A DNA stretch of 64,000 bases, from positions 496,001-560,000 of the forward strand of contig NZ_BKDJ01000001.1 of NCBI RefSeq assembly GCF_008580665.1, written 5' to 3'. How positions within the stretch are numbered: the first letter of the stretch is position 1; each line of letters begins with the position of its first letter. Shown here piece after piece: positions 25,892-34,338 of this stretch. Source of the stretch: Zafaria cholistanensis. GTDB lineage: Bacteria; Actinomycetota; Actinomycetes; Actinomycetales; Micrococcaceae. The notes below the pieces were generated by a model that searched no databases, was not told the origin of the DNA, and was given only the letters and a program-made list of their open reading frames with translations. Made by a program: the position numbers and the translations under genes.

Positions 25892-27382
25892 TCAGTCGTA
25901 GGGCAGGTAGTCCGCGCACACCGGGCTGACGGGGATGTCGCGGCGCAGGACCCAGATGCCGTGGTCGTCCTCGGTGACCACCCGGAAGCCCAGCGCCCGG
26001 GCACGGTCCAGGGCCTGCTGCGGGGTCAGCGGATCCCAGCCGCCCAGTTCGGCGGCATTGAAGTCGATGACCATCCAGGAGGAGAGTTCGTCGCCGATGT
26101 CCCCGTGCAGGCCCACGTAGGTCCGCGACACCAGGTGCGGCACGGCGGTGTCGGCCGCCTCCACGCAGACCCCGTTCGGGACCAGGGCCACGGCCCGCTG
26201 CTGCGCCGCCGCGACCTCCGGCATGGCCCAGTTCTGCCCGGTCAGGGTCCGTCCCAGCGGGAAGACCGCATGGATGGACAGGGTGCACACCAGGGTCAGC
26301 GCCAGCAGGTAAACCGGGAACCCGGCGGCCAGCCGCGTCCGACCCGTGCGCCGGATGATCCGGGCGAGCACCGCCACGGCGGACATCATCAGGATCGGCG
26401 CCAGGATGCCGTCGTACTGGTAGACCGGCGCCCACACGTTGAGGCGGTCGTTGAACAGGCGGCTGAGCAGGATCGGGGCGGCCATAATGACGTACGGCGA
26501 GCCCAGGGGCAGCAGGGCCAGCGGCACGAAGCTCATCAGCCACAGCAGCAGCTTCAACTCGTGGTTGAACAGCAGGCTTACGGTCCGCAGCGGGTGGGCC
26601 AGCATGTACTTGATGGCCGAGGGGGCGTCCGGGCCCAGCGCCGTGAACTGCCAGTAGGACATCGCCTCGGCGGGAGCGAAGTATGGGACAACAAAGGAGG
26701 TCACCACCACGTATCCGGCCAGGCCGGCGGCGGCGAGCCCCCCCGCCTTGGCCCACTGCCGGTGGATGGCCATCACGATGGCGATCGCCACGATCGTGAT
26801 GCCCATGTCCTCGCGCACCAGCAGCAGGACCAGGGACAGCCCCGAGGCAAGCCAGTAGCGGCCGCGGTCCATGGCCCAGATCACCCACGCGATGACCGGA
26901 ACCCCGAAGGCGATCTCGTGGAAGTCCCAGTTGACGAAGTTCTGGAACGGCCACCAGAACAGCAGTGCCGCGCTGAAGAGCAGGGCCGGACGGTGGCCGA
27001 GGCGCCGGAGGGTGAACAGGTACATCGGGATGGCCGAAGACACCAGCAGCGCGATCAGCGCGACGTTGAGCATGCGCGGGTCCGGCCAGATCCAGTACAG
27101 CGGCGCCAGGACCGCCAGGATCGGGTGGAAGTGGTCCCCGAGCAGGTGGAAGTCCACCCCCTTGACCGGCACGATCGGGGCCTTGAACAGCGCGTACTGC
27201 CGCACCGCCTGGTCGAAGATGCCCAGGTCATAGCCCTTGGCCTCGAAGTTGCGGAACCGCAGCAGCGAATGGGCCAGGTACAGCACGGCGGCGGCGGCCA
27301 TCACTGCGGCCAGCTGCAGCCTGTGGGCGCGCCGCGGCGTGTGGGCGCGGGGCATCGGGGCGTCGGTGGTGGGGCGGGGCAT
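25892..27382 (-). CDS. DUF2079 integral membrane protein
   Basis: This 496-residue protein has about 10-12 helices and the DUF2079 signature YDLGIFDQAVRQY near residue 50, followed by HFHPILAVLAPLYWIWPDPRML. DUF2079 resembles GT-C glycosyltransferases but has no proven activity. The last 100 residues form an extracytoplasmic domain ending in CADYLPYD. TAAGCT lies 7 nt before ATG 27382 and no ribosome-binding site is present, so it is probably leaderless. The frame is open upstream, but that part overlaps the promoter. It converges on the mannosyltransferase operon and may serve the same envelope glycan. Confidence 0.8.
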   Translation of the reverse strand: MPRPTTDAPMPRAHTPRRAHRLQLAAVMAAAAVLYLAHSLLRFRNFEAKGYDLGIFDQAVRQYALFKAPIVPVKGVDFHLLGDHFHPILAVLAPLYWIWPDPRMLNVALIALLVSSAIPMYLFTLRRLGHRPALLFSAALLFWWPFQNFVNWDFHEIAFGVPVIAWVIWAMDRGRYWLASGLSLVLLLVREDMGITIVAIAIVMAIHRQWAKAGGLAAAGLAGYVVVTSFVVPYFAPAEAMSYWQFTALGPDAPSAIKYMLAHPLRTVSLLFNHELKLLLWLMSFVPLALLPLGSPYVIMAAPILLSRLFNDRLNVWAPVYQYDGILAPILMMSAVAVLARIIRRTGRTRLAAGFPVYLLALTLVCTLSIHAVFPLGRTLTGQNWAMPEVAAAQQRAVALVPNGVCVEAADTAVPHLVSRTYVGLHGDIGDELSSWMVIDFNAAELGGWDPLTPQQALDRARALGFRVVTEDDHGIWVLRRDIPVSPVCADYLPYD

Positions 27383-27510
27383 GGTGACCAGCTTAGTGGG
27401 ATCGCGGCGCGGCTGCCGGGGCGGGCACCGCCCCGGCACGGGGCCGGAAATCACGCGGCGCCGGCACCCGCCGCCCGAATCTGGGGGACGGGTGCCGGCG
27501 CCGCGTGCCG

Positions 27511-27558
27511 GTGGGACTGTTTGCCGGCGGGCCTGTCTGCCGGGGGAACTGTCTGCCG
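27511..27558. repeat. three 16-bp tandem units downstream of the UDG-like gene
   Basis: Units with core ACTGTCTGCCG start at 27511, 27527 and 27543. They lie about 50 bp after the UDG-like stop codon on its transcribed strand. Confidence 0.75.
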
Positions 27559-27607
27559 GGGGATGCGGGGACAGGGATCCCTCACCGGCCGCTCCCCGCG
27601 CAGGGTC

Positions 27608-28270
27608 CTACTTGACGGCGGTGAGCCCGGTGCGCGCCATGGCGTCGGCGTAGGCGCGGTACATCTCCTCCAGGTTCGCCTGCTGGCGCTCGGGAGCTCC
27701 GGCGAAGGCGCGGCCGTCCAGGGACTTGACCTTGTAGGTCTTGAAGCCGCGGCGCCACAACAGGGGGTTCTCGGTCTTGAGCATCTGCTCGGACAGGCGG
27801 TGCGCCTCGGTACCGTGCGCAATCAGCACGGAGGCACGCGGGACCACCTTGAGCATGCGCAGCAGCGGCTTCAGCCCGGCGGTGATCGCCGACGGCTCAA
27901 ACTTGCCGTTGGCCTCCCCGGGGGTGTGCCAGGGGTGTACGTTCCACGGCATGATGTACTCCGGGCGCAGCCCCAGCTGCCACTGCATGCCCAGCATGCG
28001 GGTTGCGGCCTCGGCGTTGCCGGGAGTGATGAACCCGGACTCGTCAGCGGTGCCGATGTTGGAGAACAGGCAGATGATGCGGGCCTCGTCGACATTGTGG
28101 ATCGGATCCACGTAGGAGACGCGCTTGCCGGGGCGGAGCATTGCGGTCTCGTCCAGAAGGCGGTTCACGGGGGCGATTCGGTCGGCGTAGCGCAGATCCT
28201 CGGCCTGCGCGGCTCCGGTGTTGTCGGCGGTTTCTTCGTGGACGTCGTGTTCCGGGGCAAGCGCGGTCAT
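27608..28270 (-). CDS. uracil-DNA glycosylase-like superfamily protein
   Basis: This 220-residue protein has the SYVDPIHN motif near residue 52, in the place of the catalytic GxDPYH-like loop of uracil-DNA glycosylases. ICLFSNIGTADESGFITPGNAEA and PWNVHPWHTP follow, and LIAHGTEAHRL sits where the second DNA-binding motif would be. The family is common in actinobacteria and annotated only at fold level. The catalytic Asp environment (DPIHN) is unusual, so activity on uracil is not assured. The ATG has AGGAG upstream. It diverges from an MFS gene over a 277-bp AT-richer region. Confidence 0.7.
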   Translation of the reverse strand: MTALAPEHDVHEETADNTGAAQAEDLRYADRIAPVNRLLDETAMLRPGKRVSYVDPIHNVDEARIICLFSNIGTADESGFITPGNAEAATRMLGMQWQLGLRPEYIMPWNVHPWHTPGEANGKFEPSAITAGLKPLLRMLKVVPRASVLIAHGTEAHRLSEQMLKTENPLLWRRGFKTYKVKSLDGRAFAGAPERQQANLEEMYRAYADAMARTGLTAVK

Positions 28271-28547
28271 GAAGGCGTGGGTCTCCTGGTGCTGCTGTGG
28301 GCGCGCGGCGGCGGCCTGGCGGATCTGGGGAGCACCGTGGACCGTTCCTGATCCGCACGATGCTCATTGATATTACCGGTCCGTTTCCCTCAAGTTTCAC
28401 ACGAAGTTCACTTTTCCGGCGGTGATTATGTTCACCGTTTCTTCTACCCGGCGTGTCCTGCGGCGTGTCCCGCTTCAAGGCCCCTCGGGGCCCGGGGCGC
28501 CCCCGCCGAATTCCCCGCCGGAACGGGGCAGGCCATAGGCTCGGTGG
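28271..28547. promoter_or_regulatory. divergent regulatory region between the UDG-like and MFS genes
   Basis: An AT-richer core (about 28360-28445) holds TTCACACGAAGTTCAC and GATTATGTTCACC, that is, three TTCAC elements. The MFS -10 box TAGGCT is at 28536-28541. The repeated TTCAC elements could be a regulator site, but none is recognised. Confidence 0.4.
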
Positions 28548-29864
28548 ATGACCCGTTCCGCCCCCGCATCCTCCGCCCGCCGGCCGGAGGGCCCGCCCGC
28601 CGCCCTGCTCGCCGTCCTGGCCTGCGCCATGGGTGTCGGCCCCCTGCTCAACTACGGCATATCCGCCGCCGGGGCCCTGCTGGTATCCCATCTCGGCATT
28701 GCCGACGCGCAACTGGGCCTGGCGGCGGCCGTCGTGTTCGCCGCCGCGGCCGTGTCCTCCCGGGCGCTGGGACGGCTCAGCGACCGGGTGTCGGTGCGGG
28801 CGCAACTGGTGCTGATTTTCGGCGGGACGGCGGTGGCGCTGGCCGTGGCCTCCTTCGCCGACGCGTTCTGGGTGCTCCTGCTGGCTGCGGCGCTTGCTGG
28901 CCTGGCCCAGGCGGTCTCCAACCCGACCACCAACAAGGTGATCACCCAAGTCGTTCCGTCCGCGAGGCGGGCCGGCTGGGTGGGAGTGAAACAGTCCGGC
29001 GTGCAGGCGAGCCAACTGTTCGCGGGCCTGTACTTCCCGGCGGTGTCGCTGTGGCTGGGCTGGCGCGGGGCCGCGCTCGGAGCCGCCGCCCTGGCGCTGG
29101 TCCTGCTCGCGTTCAGCCTCCAGCAGCTCCCGCCAGAACTGCGTGTTCCACCCGGCCCCGCAGCCAGCCCCGACGCCGGCCCCCACCCGGCCCCTGCGGG
29201 GGCAGAGGATGCGCCGGAGCCCGCGGCCGATGCCGCCCCCGCACGGGGACGCCAGGCGGTGTGGCTCCTGACGGCCGTCATGTTCCTGGTGGGCCTGGGC
29301 ACCCAGGCGACCAACGTGTACCTGCCGCTCTACGCGGTGCGCGAGCTCGGGTTCCCGCTGCTGCTCGGCGGCGTGGCGGCAGGCCTGGCCGGCGTCATCG
29401 GCGTGGCCAGCCGCATCGCCTGGGGCCGCCGGATGGCGGCCGGAGCCACGGCCTCCGCACTGCTGGTGGCCATCACGCTCGGCTCCCTGTTGGCCGTGGC
29501 CTGCCTGTTCACCGCCGGAGAATTTGCAGCCGCCGGGCTGTTGTGGGCCGGCGTCGCACTGCACGGGGCCACCACTTTGGGTGCCAGCGTGGTGTCCTAC
29601 GCGGCGGTGATGGCGCTGGTGCCGCACGGGCGCATGGGGGCCGCCACCGGCACCGTGTCCATGGGGATGTACGCGGGCTACGCCGGCGGTCCGTTGGCCA
29701 TGGGCCTGCTGGTGGGGGCGACCGGGACCTTTGCCGCCGGCTGGATCGCCGTCGCCGCCGCCTACGTGGTGGCTGCCGGCGCGGCGCTGCTGCTGGGCCG
29801 GACGGCGCGCGCGGGGAACCGCGCGGCGTCCCGGTCCTCCGGCCGCGCGGCGGCCGGCCGCTAG
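28548..29864 (+). CDS. MFS transporter
   Basis: This 438-residue 12-helix major facilitator has a GRLSDRVSVR loop between helices 2 and 3, NPTTNKVITQVV in helix 4-5, and a low-complexity Pro/Ala central loop (about residues 200-230). No substrate-specific motif is recognised. TAGGCT lies exactly 6 nt before the ATG, which supports both this start and a leaderless mRNA. It precedes the (p)ppGpp synthetase gene by 170 bp but is probably a separate unit. Confidence 0.85.
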   Translation: MTRSAPASSARRPEGPPAALLAVLACAMGVGPLLNYGISAAGALLVSHLGIADAQLGLAAAVVFAAAAVSSRALGRLSDRVSVRAQLVLIFGGTAVALAVASFADAFWVLLLAAALAGLAQAVSNPTTNKVITQVVPSARRAGWVGVKQSGVQASQLFAGLYFPAVSLWLGWRGAALGAAALALVLLAFSLQQLPPELRVPPGPAASPDAGPHPAPAGAEDAPEPAADAAPARGRQAVWLLTAVMFLVGLGTQATNVYLPLYAVRELGFPLLLGGVAAGLAGVIGVASRIAWGRRMAAGATASALLVAITLGSLLAVACLFTAGEFAAAGLLWAGVALHGATTLGASVVSYAAVMALVPHGRMGAATGTVSMGMYAGYAGGPLAMGLLVGATGTFAAGWIAVAAAYVVAAGAALLLGRTARAGNRAASRSSGRAAAGR

Positions 29865-30034
29865 CTGCGGGCCGTCCCCCCGGGAAAAGCCCGGGAGGAG
29901 CCGCCGCCGGGCTGAGGCCGGGGCCGAAGCCGGCGGCGCGCGGAAGCGGACCGGCCGGACCGGGTCGCTGTTCCGGGATTGGTAATGTGGCAGGGTCCGC
30001 ACCACCCGCCGTCGTACGCATGAGGAGTTCCGCC

Positions 30035-31129
30035 GTGGGCACACACTGGGACAGGCTGGACGAAAGCCTCCGCGCCGGGGTGGATGCCAGCGTCGCCGAG
30101 TACGCGCGTGTCCGCCCTGCCCTCGAAACGGTTACGGCCGAGCTGCAGGAGCGGATCGCCGAGGTGTTCTCCGGCACCGAGGTGTCTCCGCTGTTCGTGG
30201 TCTCCCGCACCAAGACCGTGGACTCCTTCCGCGAGAAGGCCTCCCGCCTGCTCCGCACGGACGGGCCGGACGCGGAGCCGGCACTCGAGTTCCCCCACCC
30301 GCTGCGCGACCTGCACGACCTGGTGGGCGTCCGCGTAATCGTGGCCCTGCCGCACGAGATCCGCGAGGCCGCGAACCTGATCAAGCGCCGCCGCGGCGAG
30401 TTCGACTGCCGCGAGGACCGCGAGAAGGACATCGGCTCGGTCGAATCGGGAACCTACGGCTACTCCAGCCGCCACCTGATCCTGCGCACCCGCGGCAACG
30501 AGGTGGTGCGCGGCTACCAGGCGCACCTGGGCTCCGGCGTGAAGGCCACCGGCAACTACCTCTTCGAAGTGCAGATCCGCACCATCCTGGCGCACGCCTG
30601 GAGCGAGATCGAGCACGACATCCGTTTCAAGAACGTCGATCCGCGCGCCTGGAGCCCGTACATCGACCGCCAGTTCACCGCCACGGCAGCCATGCTCGAG
30701 GCCGTCGAATCGACCTTCTCCGACCTCTTCGACCGGTACCGGGCCGTCACCGGCTACTGGGACCCGGAGGGTGGGGGAAAGGTCCCCCTGACACCGGAGC
30801 GGATCAGCGAGGTCTGGCAGATGCTCCTGCCGCACGTGGACCGGAAGTCCGATGACGACTGGGGTTGGGCCTCCGAACTGCTGGCCGCCCACGGGCTGTC
30901 CACCACCACCGACCTGGCCGGGCTGCTGGAGGCGGGCGTGATCACGCAGGTGCGCCAGGCCCTGGCCCACCGGTACTCCCCGGGCCCGGACCGGCTGCTC
31001 GATGACGTGCTGCTGTGGCGCTTTGGTCCCCGGCACATCGAACTGACCGCGGGAGGGGACCGCCAACGCCGCGAGAGCCTCCAGCGCCGGTTACGGCAGA
31101 TGGACGCCTACCGGGGGCAGCAAGCGTAG
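30035..31129 (+). CDS. stand-alone RelA/SpoT-domain (p)ppGpp synthetase-like protein
   Basis: This 364-residue protein has a RelA_SpoT synthetase domain at about residues 50-205: SRTKTVDSF (57-65), DLHDLVGVRVIV (92-103), the GYSSRHL loop with Tyr about 143 and His about 147, and EVQIRT with Glu about 178. There is no HD hydrolase, TGS or ACT domain. A C-terminal extension of about 160 residues is unusually long for a housekeeping small alarmone synthetase. I chose GTG 30035 because GAGGAG lies 7 nt upstream; the in-frame ATG 15 nt earlier overlaps that site. No antitoxin-like gene is adjacent. It could make (p)ppGpp or, like some toxSAS enzymes, modify tRNA or make (p)ppApp. Confidence 0.85.
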   Translation: MGTHWDRLDESLRAGVDASVAEYARVRPALETVTAELQERIAEVFSGTEVSPLFVVSRTKTVDSFREKASRLLRTDGPDAEPALEFPHPLRDLHDLVGVRVIVALPHEIREAANLIKRRRGEFDCREDREKDIGSVESGTYGYSSRHLILRTRGNEVVRGYQAHLGSGVKATGNYLFEVQIRTILAHAWSEIEHDIRFKNVDPRAWSPYIDRQFTATAAMLEAVESTFSDLFDRYRAVTGYWDPEGGGKVPLTPERISEVWQMLLPHVDRKSDDDWGWASELLAAHGLSTTTDLAGLLEAGVITQVRQALAHRYSPGPDRLLDDVLLWRFGPRHIELTAGGDRQRRESLQRRLRQMDAYRGQQA

Positions 31130-31156
31130 GAGGGGCCGCTCCCGCGGGGAGCGCGG

Positions 31157-31675
31157 CTACCGGACGGTGGAGGACGCCGCGGCGGTGGCCCGGAGGGCTC
31201 CTCCCCAGCGCTGGGCGTAGGCCTCGGCCGTGCCGTCCCCGGTGTAGGTGGAATCCAGCTGGTAAAGGCCCGGCGCCGGGGTGGTGGCGCCGAGTTCGAC
31301 GAGCACCGGCTTGAGGAAGGTGTCCGGAGCCAGGGCGTGGGCCGGCCCGGCCCCGAGCATCAGCGGCACCGCGGTCACCCCGCGCAGGCCCTCGCCGCCG
31401 GCAAACTGGTCCAGGAACAGCTTGAGCAGCCCGGTGTAAGTGGCCTTGAAGGTCGGGGAAGCGAAGACCGCCAGGTCCGCGCCGGCGACCAGGCCGACGG
31501 CCGCCTTCACGGCCTCGTCGCCCCAGCCGAGCAGGCCCGGGCCCAAGGTGGCCACGTCCACGACCCGGGGCGCTTCGGCGCCGGGATCCGCGGCGAGCAG
31601 CCCTGCCAGCCGCAGGCCTGCGTCCAGGGTGCGCGAGTTCGGCTTCGGGTTTCCGGCGACAACTACGGTCTTCAT
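31157..31675 (-). CDS. NADPH-dependent FMN reductase (SsuE/MsuE-like)
   Basis: This 172-residue flavodoxin-fold protein has AGNPKPNSRT at the phosphate-binding loop (residues 7-16), SPTFKATYTGLLKLFLDQ near 93, and a GAGPAH loop near 127. It should supply reduced FMN to a two-component monooxygenase. The ATG has GAGGAG upstream. It converges with the synthetase gene (27-bp gap) and lies 277 bp downstream of a second flavin reductase gene on the same strand. No desulfonating monooxygenase is in the window. Confidence 0.85.
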   Translation of the reverse strand: MKTVVVAGNPKPNSRTLDAGLRLAGLLAADPGAEAPRVVDVATLGPGLLGWGDEAVKAAVGLVAGADLAVFASPTFKATYTGLLKLFLDQFAGGEGLRGVTAVPLMLGAGPAHALAPDTFLKPVLVELGATTPAPGLYQLDSTYTGDGTAEAYAQRWGGALRATAAASSTVR

Positions 31676-31902
31676 GATGCTCCTCGGTGGGATGGTCCTG
31701 TTGCTGGCTGCGGTGGCGCGGGCCGGGAAGGCCTGCCCGGGATGGAGTCCGGAGCGGAACTTGGGAGCACCGGCCCGGACATGCCCCCATGGTGCCGCAG
31801 CGGTGTTGCGGTCCGGTTACGCCACGCGCGGTGCGGGGATGCGGGGCGGCACGCCAGTGCTTTCCCGGCGGCCGCGCGGGCCCGTGGCGTAATGCGCCGG
31901 GC

Positions 31903-31958
31903 GGATGCGGCCGGGTAGATGCAGCGAGGCGGATGCAGCTAGGCGGATGCAGCTAGGC
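31903..31958. repeat. four 14-bp tandem units spanning the flavin reductase stop codon
   Basis: Units start at 31903, 31917, 31931 and 31945; GGATGCAGCTAGGC is identical in the last two. The CTA in the last unit is the gene's stop codon, the third unit repeats it, and the first two carry CCG and CGA there. Confidence 0.88.
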
Positions 31959-32462
31959 GGCGTCCGCCTCCAGGGTGCGGAATCGGGAACCGTGGAACAC
32001 CAGGGGTTCGATGGCCCGGTCGGCGTGCAGGGCGGTGACCTCGAACAGGACCACGGTGTGGTCCCCGGCAGGGTACTCGGCGTGGATCCTGCATTCGAGG
32101 GAGACGGAGGAGTCGGCGATCAGCACGGCTCCGGCCCCGGTGGTGTGGGTGGCAACATCCGTAAAGCGGTTGGCCTTGTCCTTGGAGGCGAGCTGGCGGC
32201 ACAGGCCCCCGTGCTCCTCGGCCAGGACGGAGATGCCGATGCTGCCGGCCCGGCGCAGGGCGGGCCACGTGGTGGAGGAGTTCTGGACGGCGAACATGAC
32301 CAGGGGCGGCTCCATGGAGACGCCGACGGTGAAGGAGGAGGCCACCAGGACCTCCTTTATGCCGTCCACCTCGGCGGAGAGTGCGGCCACGCCGCAGGGG
32401 AAGTGCCCGAAGGTCTCGCGCAGCAGTTGCGGGTTGGGCTCGTAGGTGGTGAGGGTCGTCAT
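31953..32462 (-). CDS. flavin reductase (HpaC/FMN-binding split-barrel type)
   Basis: This 169-residue protein resembles NAD(P)H:flavin oxidoreductases that partner two-component monooxygenases. LRETFGHFPCGVAAL is near the N-terminus, followed by VASSFTVGVSMEPPLVMFAVQNSSTTW, SIGISVLAEEH and a late GDHTVVLFEV. The ATG has AAAGGA six bases upstream. A paired GTTGCGCC direct repeat lies 94-146 bp upstream and may be regulatory. It and the SsuE-like reductase lie in tandem but are separated by 277 bp, including the 14-bp repeat array. Confidence 0.87.
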   Translation of the reverse strand: MTTLTTYEPNPQLLRETFGHFPCGVAALSAEVDGIKEVLVASSFTVGVSMEPPLVMFAVQNSSTTWPALRRAGSIGISVLAEEHGGLCRQLASKDKANRFTDVATHTTGAGAVLIADSSVSLECRIHAEYPAGDHTVVLFEVTALHADRAIEPLVFHGSRFRTLEADAA

Positions 32463-32857
32463 GGAAGGTCCTTTCTGGCGGCGGCTGGGCCGGATGCGGG
32501 CCGGTCCTGCGGTGGCCTGTCCGCGGCGGCCATGGCGCCATCCTGCCGCCGCCACGTTGCGCCGCGATTACGCCTGTGGGGGTCCACATGTAAATCGTGC
32601 GTTGCGCCACCCGGCAAGCCGCGGCGGCCTGCTGCCACCCGGCATTGCGCCGGTGGGGAGGCGGCCCCTTCCGCGCCGGCGGAGCATAAGGGGGCACGCG
32701 GTCCGGAACCGTCCCCGCCCGGAAACCCCGCCCGGAAAACGGCCCGCCGGGGACGCGCCTGCCGCCGCGCTCCAGTAGGCTGGAGGGCCGTTCCCCGGCG
32801 CGATCCAGCCGGCGGGACCCACCCGCGCCGGACCCCGGCCCTCCCGGAAGGACCCCC
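32463..32857. promoter_or_regulatory. divergent region between the flavin reductase and deaminase genes
   Basis: This 395-bp stretch has no credible gene. Two copies of GTTGCGCC (32556-32563 and 32601-32608) flank an AT-richer CACATGTAAATCG segment, which probably holds the flavin reductase promoter. TAGGCT near 32774 is the likely -10 of the deaminase gene. GC-rich Pro/Gly-type filler lies between. Confidence 0.45.
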
Positions 32858-33883
32858 ATGCCCACGATCCCCGCACCCGCCGGGCGCTACGCCACCTTGC
32901 CCAAGGCCGAGCTCCACCTGCACATCGAGGGCACGCTCGAGCCGGAGGCGGCTTTCCGGATGGCCGCCCGCAACGGGGTCCGGCTGCCGTACGCGGACGT
33001 GGAGGAGCTGCGCGCCCGCTACGCGTTCACGGACCTGGTGTCCTTTTTGGACGTCTACTACGAGTGCATGGCCGCGCTGCGCACCGAAGAGGATTTCGCG
33101 GAGCTGTGCGAGACCTACCTGCGCACCGCCGTCGGGCAGGGCGTGCGGCACGTGGAGATGTTCTTCGACCCGCAGGCCCACACCTCCCGCGGGGTGCCCG
33201 TGGACACCGTGATCGACGGGTTGCTCGCCGGGTTCGCCCGCGTGGCCGCCCGGGAGGACCTGACCGGCGGACTGATCCTCTGTTTCCTGCGCGACCGCCC
33301 GGTCGCGGAGGCGGCCGAGACGCTGGAGTCGGTGCGGCACCGCGCCAGCGACCTCATCGGGGTGGGGCTGGATTCGGCGGAAGTGGGCTTCCCGCCCTCG
33401 CTTTTCGAGGGCGTTTTCGCCGCGGCCCGCGCCCTGGGGTTGCACGTGGTGGCGCATGCCGGGGAGGAAGGCCCCGTCAAGTACATCGAGCAGGCCCTTG
33501 ACCTGCTGCATGTCGAACGGATCGACCACGGGGTGCGGTGCATGGAAAGCCCCGCCATGGTGGCGCGGCTGCGCGCCGAGCGGATCCCCCTCACCGTCTG
33601 CCCGCTTTCCAACCTGCGCCTGGGCGTCGTGTCCGACCTCGCCGACCACCCGCTTCCGGCCATGCTGGGCGAGGACCTGCTGGTCACCATCAACTCCGAC
33701 GACCCGGCCTACTTCGGCGGCTACGTCGCGGACAACTTCGCCGCCGTCGCCGGCGCGCTGGGCCTGGACGAGGAACAGTTGGAGCTGGTGGCGCGGAACT
33801 CGATCAACGCCTCCTTCGCCCCGGCCGGGCGGAAGGCGCAGCTGCTGGCCGGGATCGACGCCTGGGCCGCCGCCCGTTCCTGA
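32858..33883 (+). CDS. add: adenosine/adenine deaminase
   Basis: This metal-dependent purine salvage enzyme of the ADA/AMPD superfamily removes the 6-amino group. The 341-residue protein has HLHIEGT (His 20, His 22), VVAHAGEEG, the ERIDHGVRC segment and a C-terminal NSDDPAYFGGY. The HxHxEGT and DDPAYFGGY forms resemble adenine deaminases of the Aah1 type more than adenosine deaminases (HLDGSL), so adenine may be the true substrate. The ATG has GGAAGG upstream and TAGGCT is about 80 bp before it. It converges with a small unknown gene. Confidence 0.88.
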   Translation: MPTIPAPAGRYATLPKAELHLHIEGTLEPEAAFRMAARNGVRLPYADVEELRARYAFTDLVSFLDVYYECMAALRTEEDFAELCETYLRTAVGQGVRHVEMFFDPQAHTSRGVPVDTVIDGLLAGFARVAAREDLTGGLILCFLRDRPVAEAAETLESVRHRASDLIGVGLDSAEVGFPPSLFEGVFAAARALGLHVVAHAGEEGPVKYIEQALDLLHVERIDHGVRCMESPAMVARLRAERIPLTVCPLSNLRLGVVSDLADHPLPAMLGEDLLVTINSDDPAYFGGYVADNFAAVAGALGLDEEQLELVARNSINASFAPAGRKAQLLAGIDAWAAARS

Positions 33884-33916
33884 CGCGGCCTGGGCGGGCC
33901 CTGCCAGGCGCCCCCG

Positions 33917-34288
33917 TCAGCCGGCCTGGACCACCTCGTCGACCACGCCCACCAGACGGGTGCCGATCTGCTCGTATTCGCACCGCACCCGGCCCTGGGC
34001 CACCGGTGGCAGGTCGGCGGCGGGGTGGTGGGCGCAATGGACGAAGTCGAACTCCGGCCACCACTTCTTCGGCCGGGCCGCCTCGGAGAAGCCGCAGACG
34101 GTGCAGGTCAGGTGGACCCACACCGGGCGCCTGCCCTCGCGGTTGGCCCGGGACTGAATCAGCCACGCCGGGGGATCGGCCTGCAGCGCCGCCAGCTCCG
34201 CCTCGCTCATACGGGCGGGGAGGCCGTGGCGCTTGGCCATCTCCAGCGGGATATCCAAGGCGATGGCCGCGTCGCGTCTGTTCATCAT
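33917..34288 (-). CDS. conserved hypothetical protein with Cys/His cluster
   Basis: I do not assign this 123-residue protein to a family with confidence. An N-terminal helical region (RRDAALDIPLEMAKRHG-like, then MSEAELAALQADPPAWL) could be DNA-binding. It is followed by a LTCTVCGF ... HCAHH cluster that might hold zinc (C-x2-C and C-x2-H). TAGTGT lies 7 nt before ATG 34288, which suggests a leaderless mRNA; a second ATG is at 34285. It lies between the deaminase gene (convergent) and the alpha/beta-hydrolase gene. Confidence 0.65.
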   Translation of the reverse strand: MMNRRDAAIALDIPLEMAKRHGLPARMSEAELAALQADPPAWLIQSRANREGRRPVWVHLTCTVCGFSEAARPKKWWPEFDFVHCAHHPAADLPPVAQGRVRCEYEQIGTRLVGVVDEVVQAG

Positions 34289-34338
34289 CCGATTAACACT
34301 AGGCCATGCTTCGCCCCGTTCCCGCCCCTGGGGACGGC

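Noticed and set aside
21314-27382. Horizontally acquired glycan island
   Set aside because: Composition matches the neighbours and there are no integrase, transposase or tRNA-flanking repeats, so it looks resident.
28367-30034. N-terminal extension of the (p)ppGpp synthetase frame back through the MFS gene
   Set aside because: The extension overlaps the MFS gene in another frame. GAGGAG and GTG at 30035 give a normal start.
31676-31952. Riboswitch for the flavin reductase pair
   Set aside because: No conserved FMN, SAM or other aptamer core was recognised. The region is mostly repeat array and GC-rich filler.
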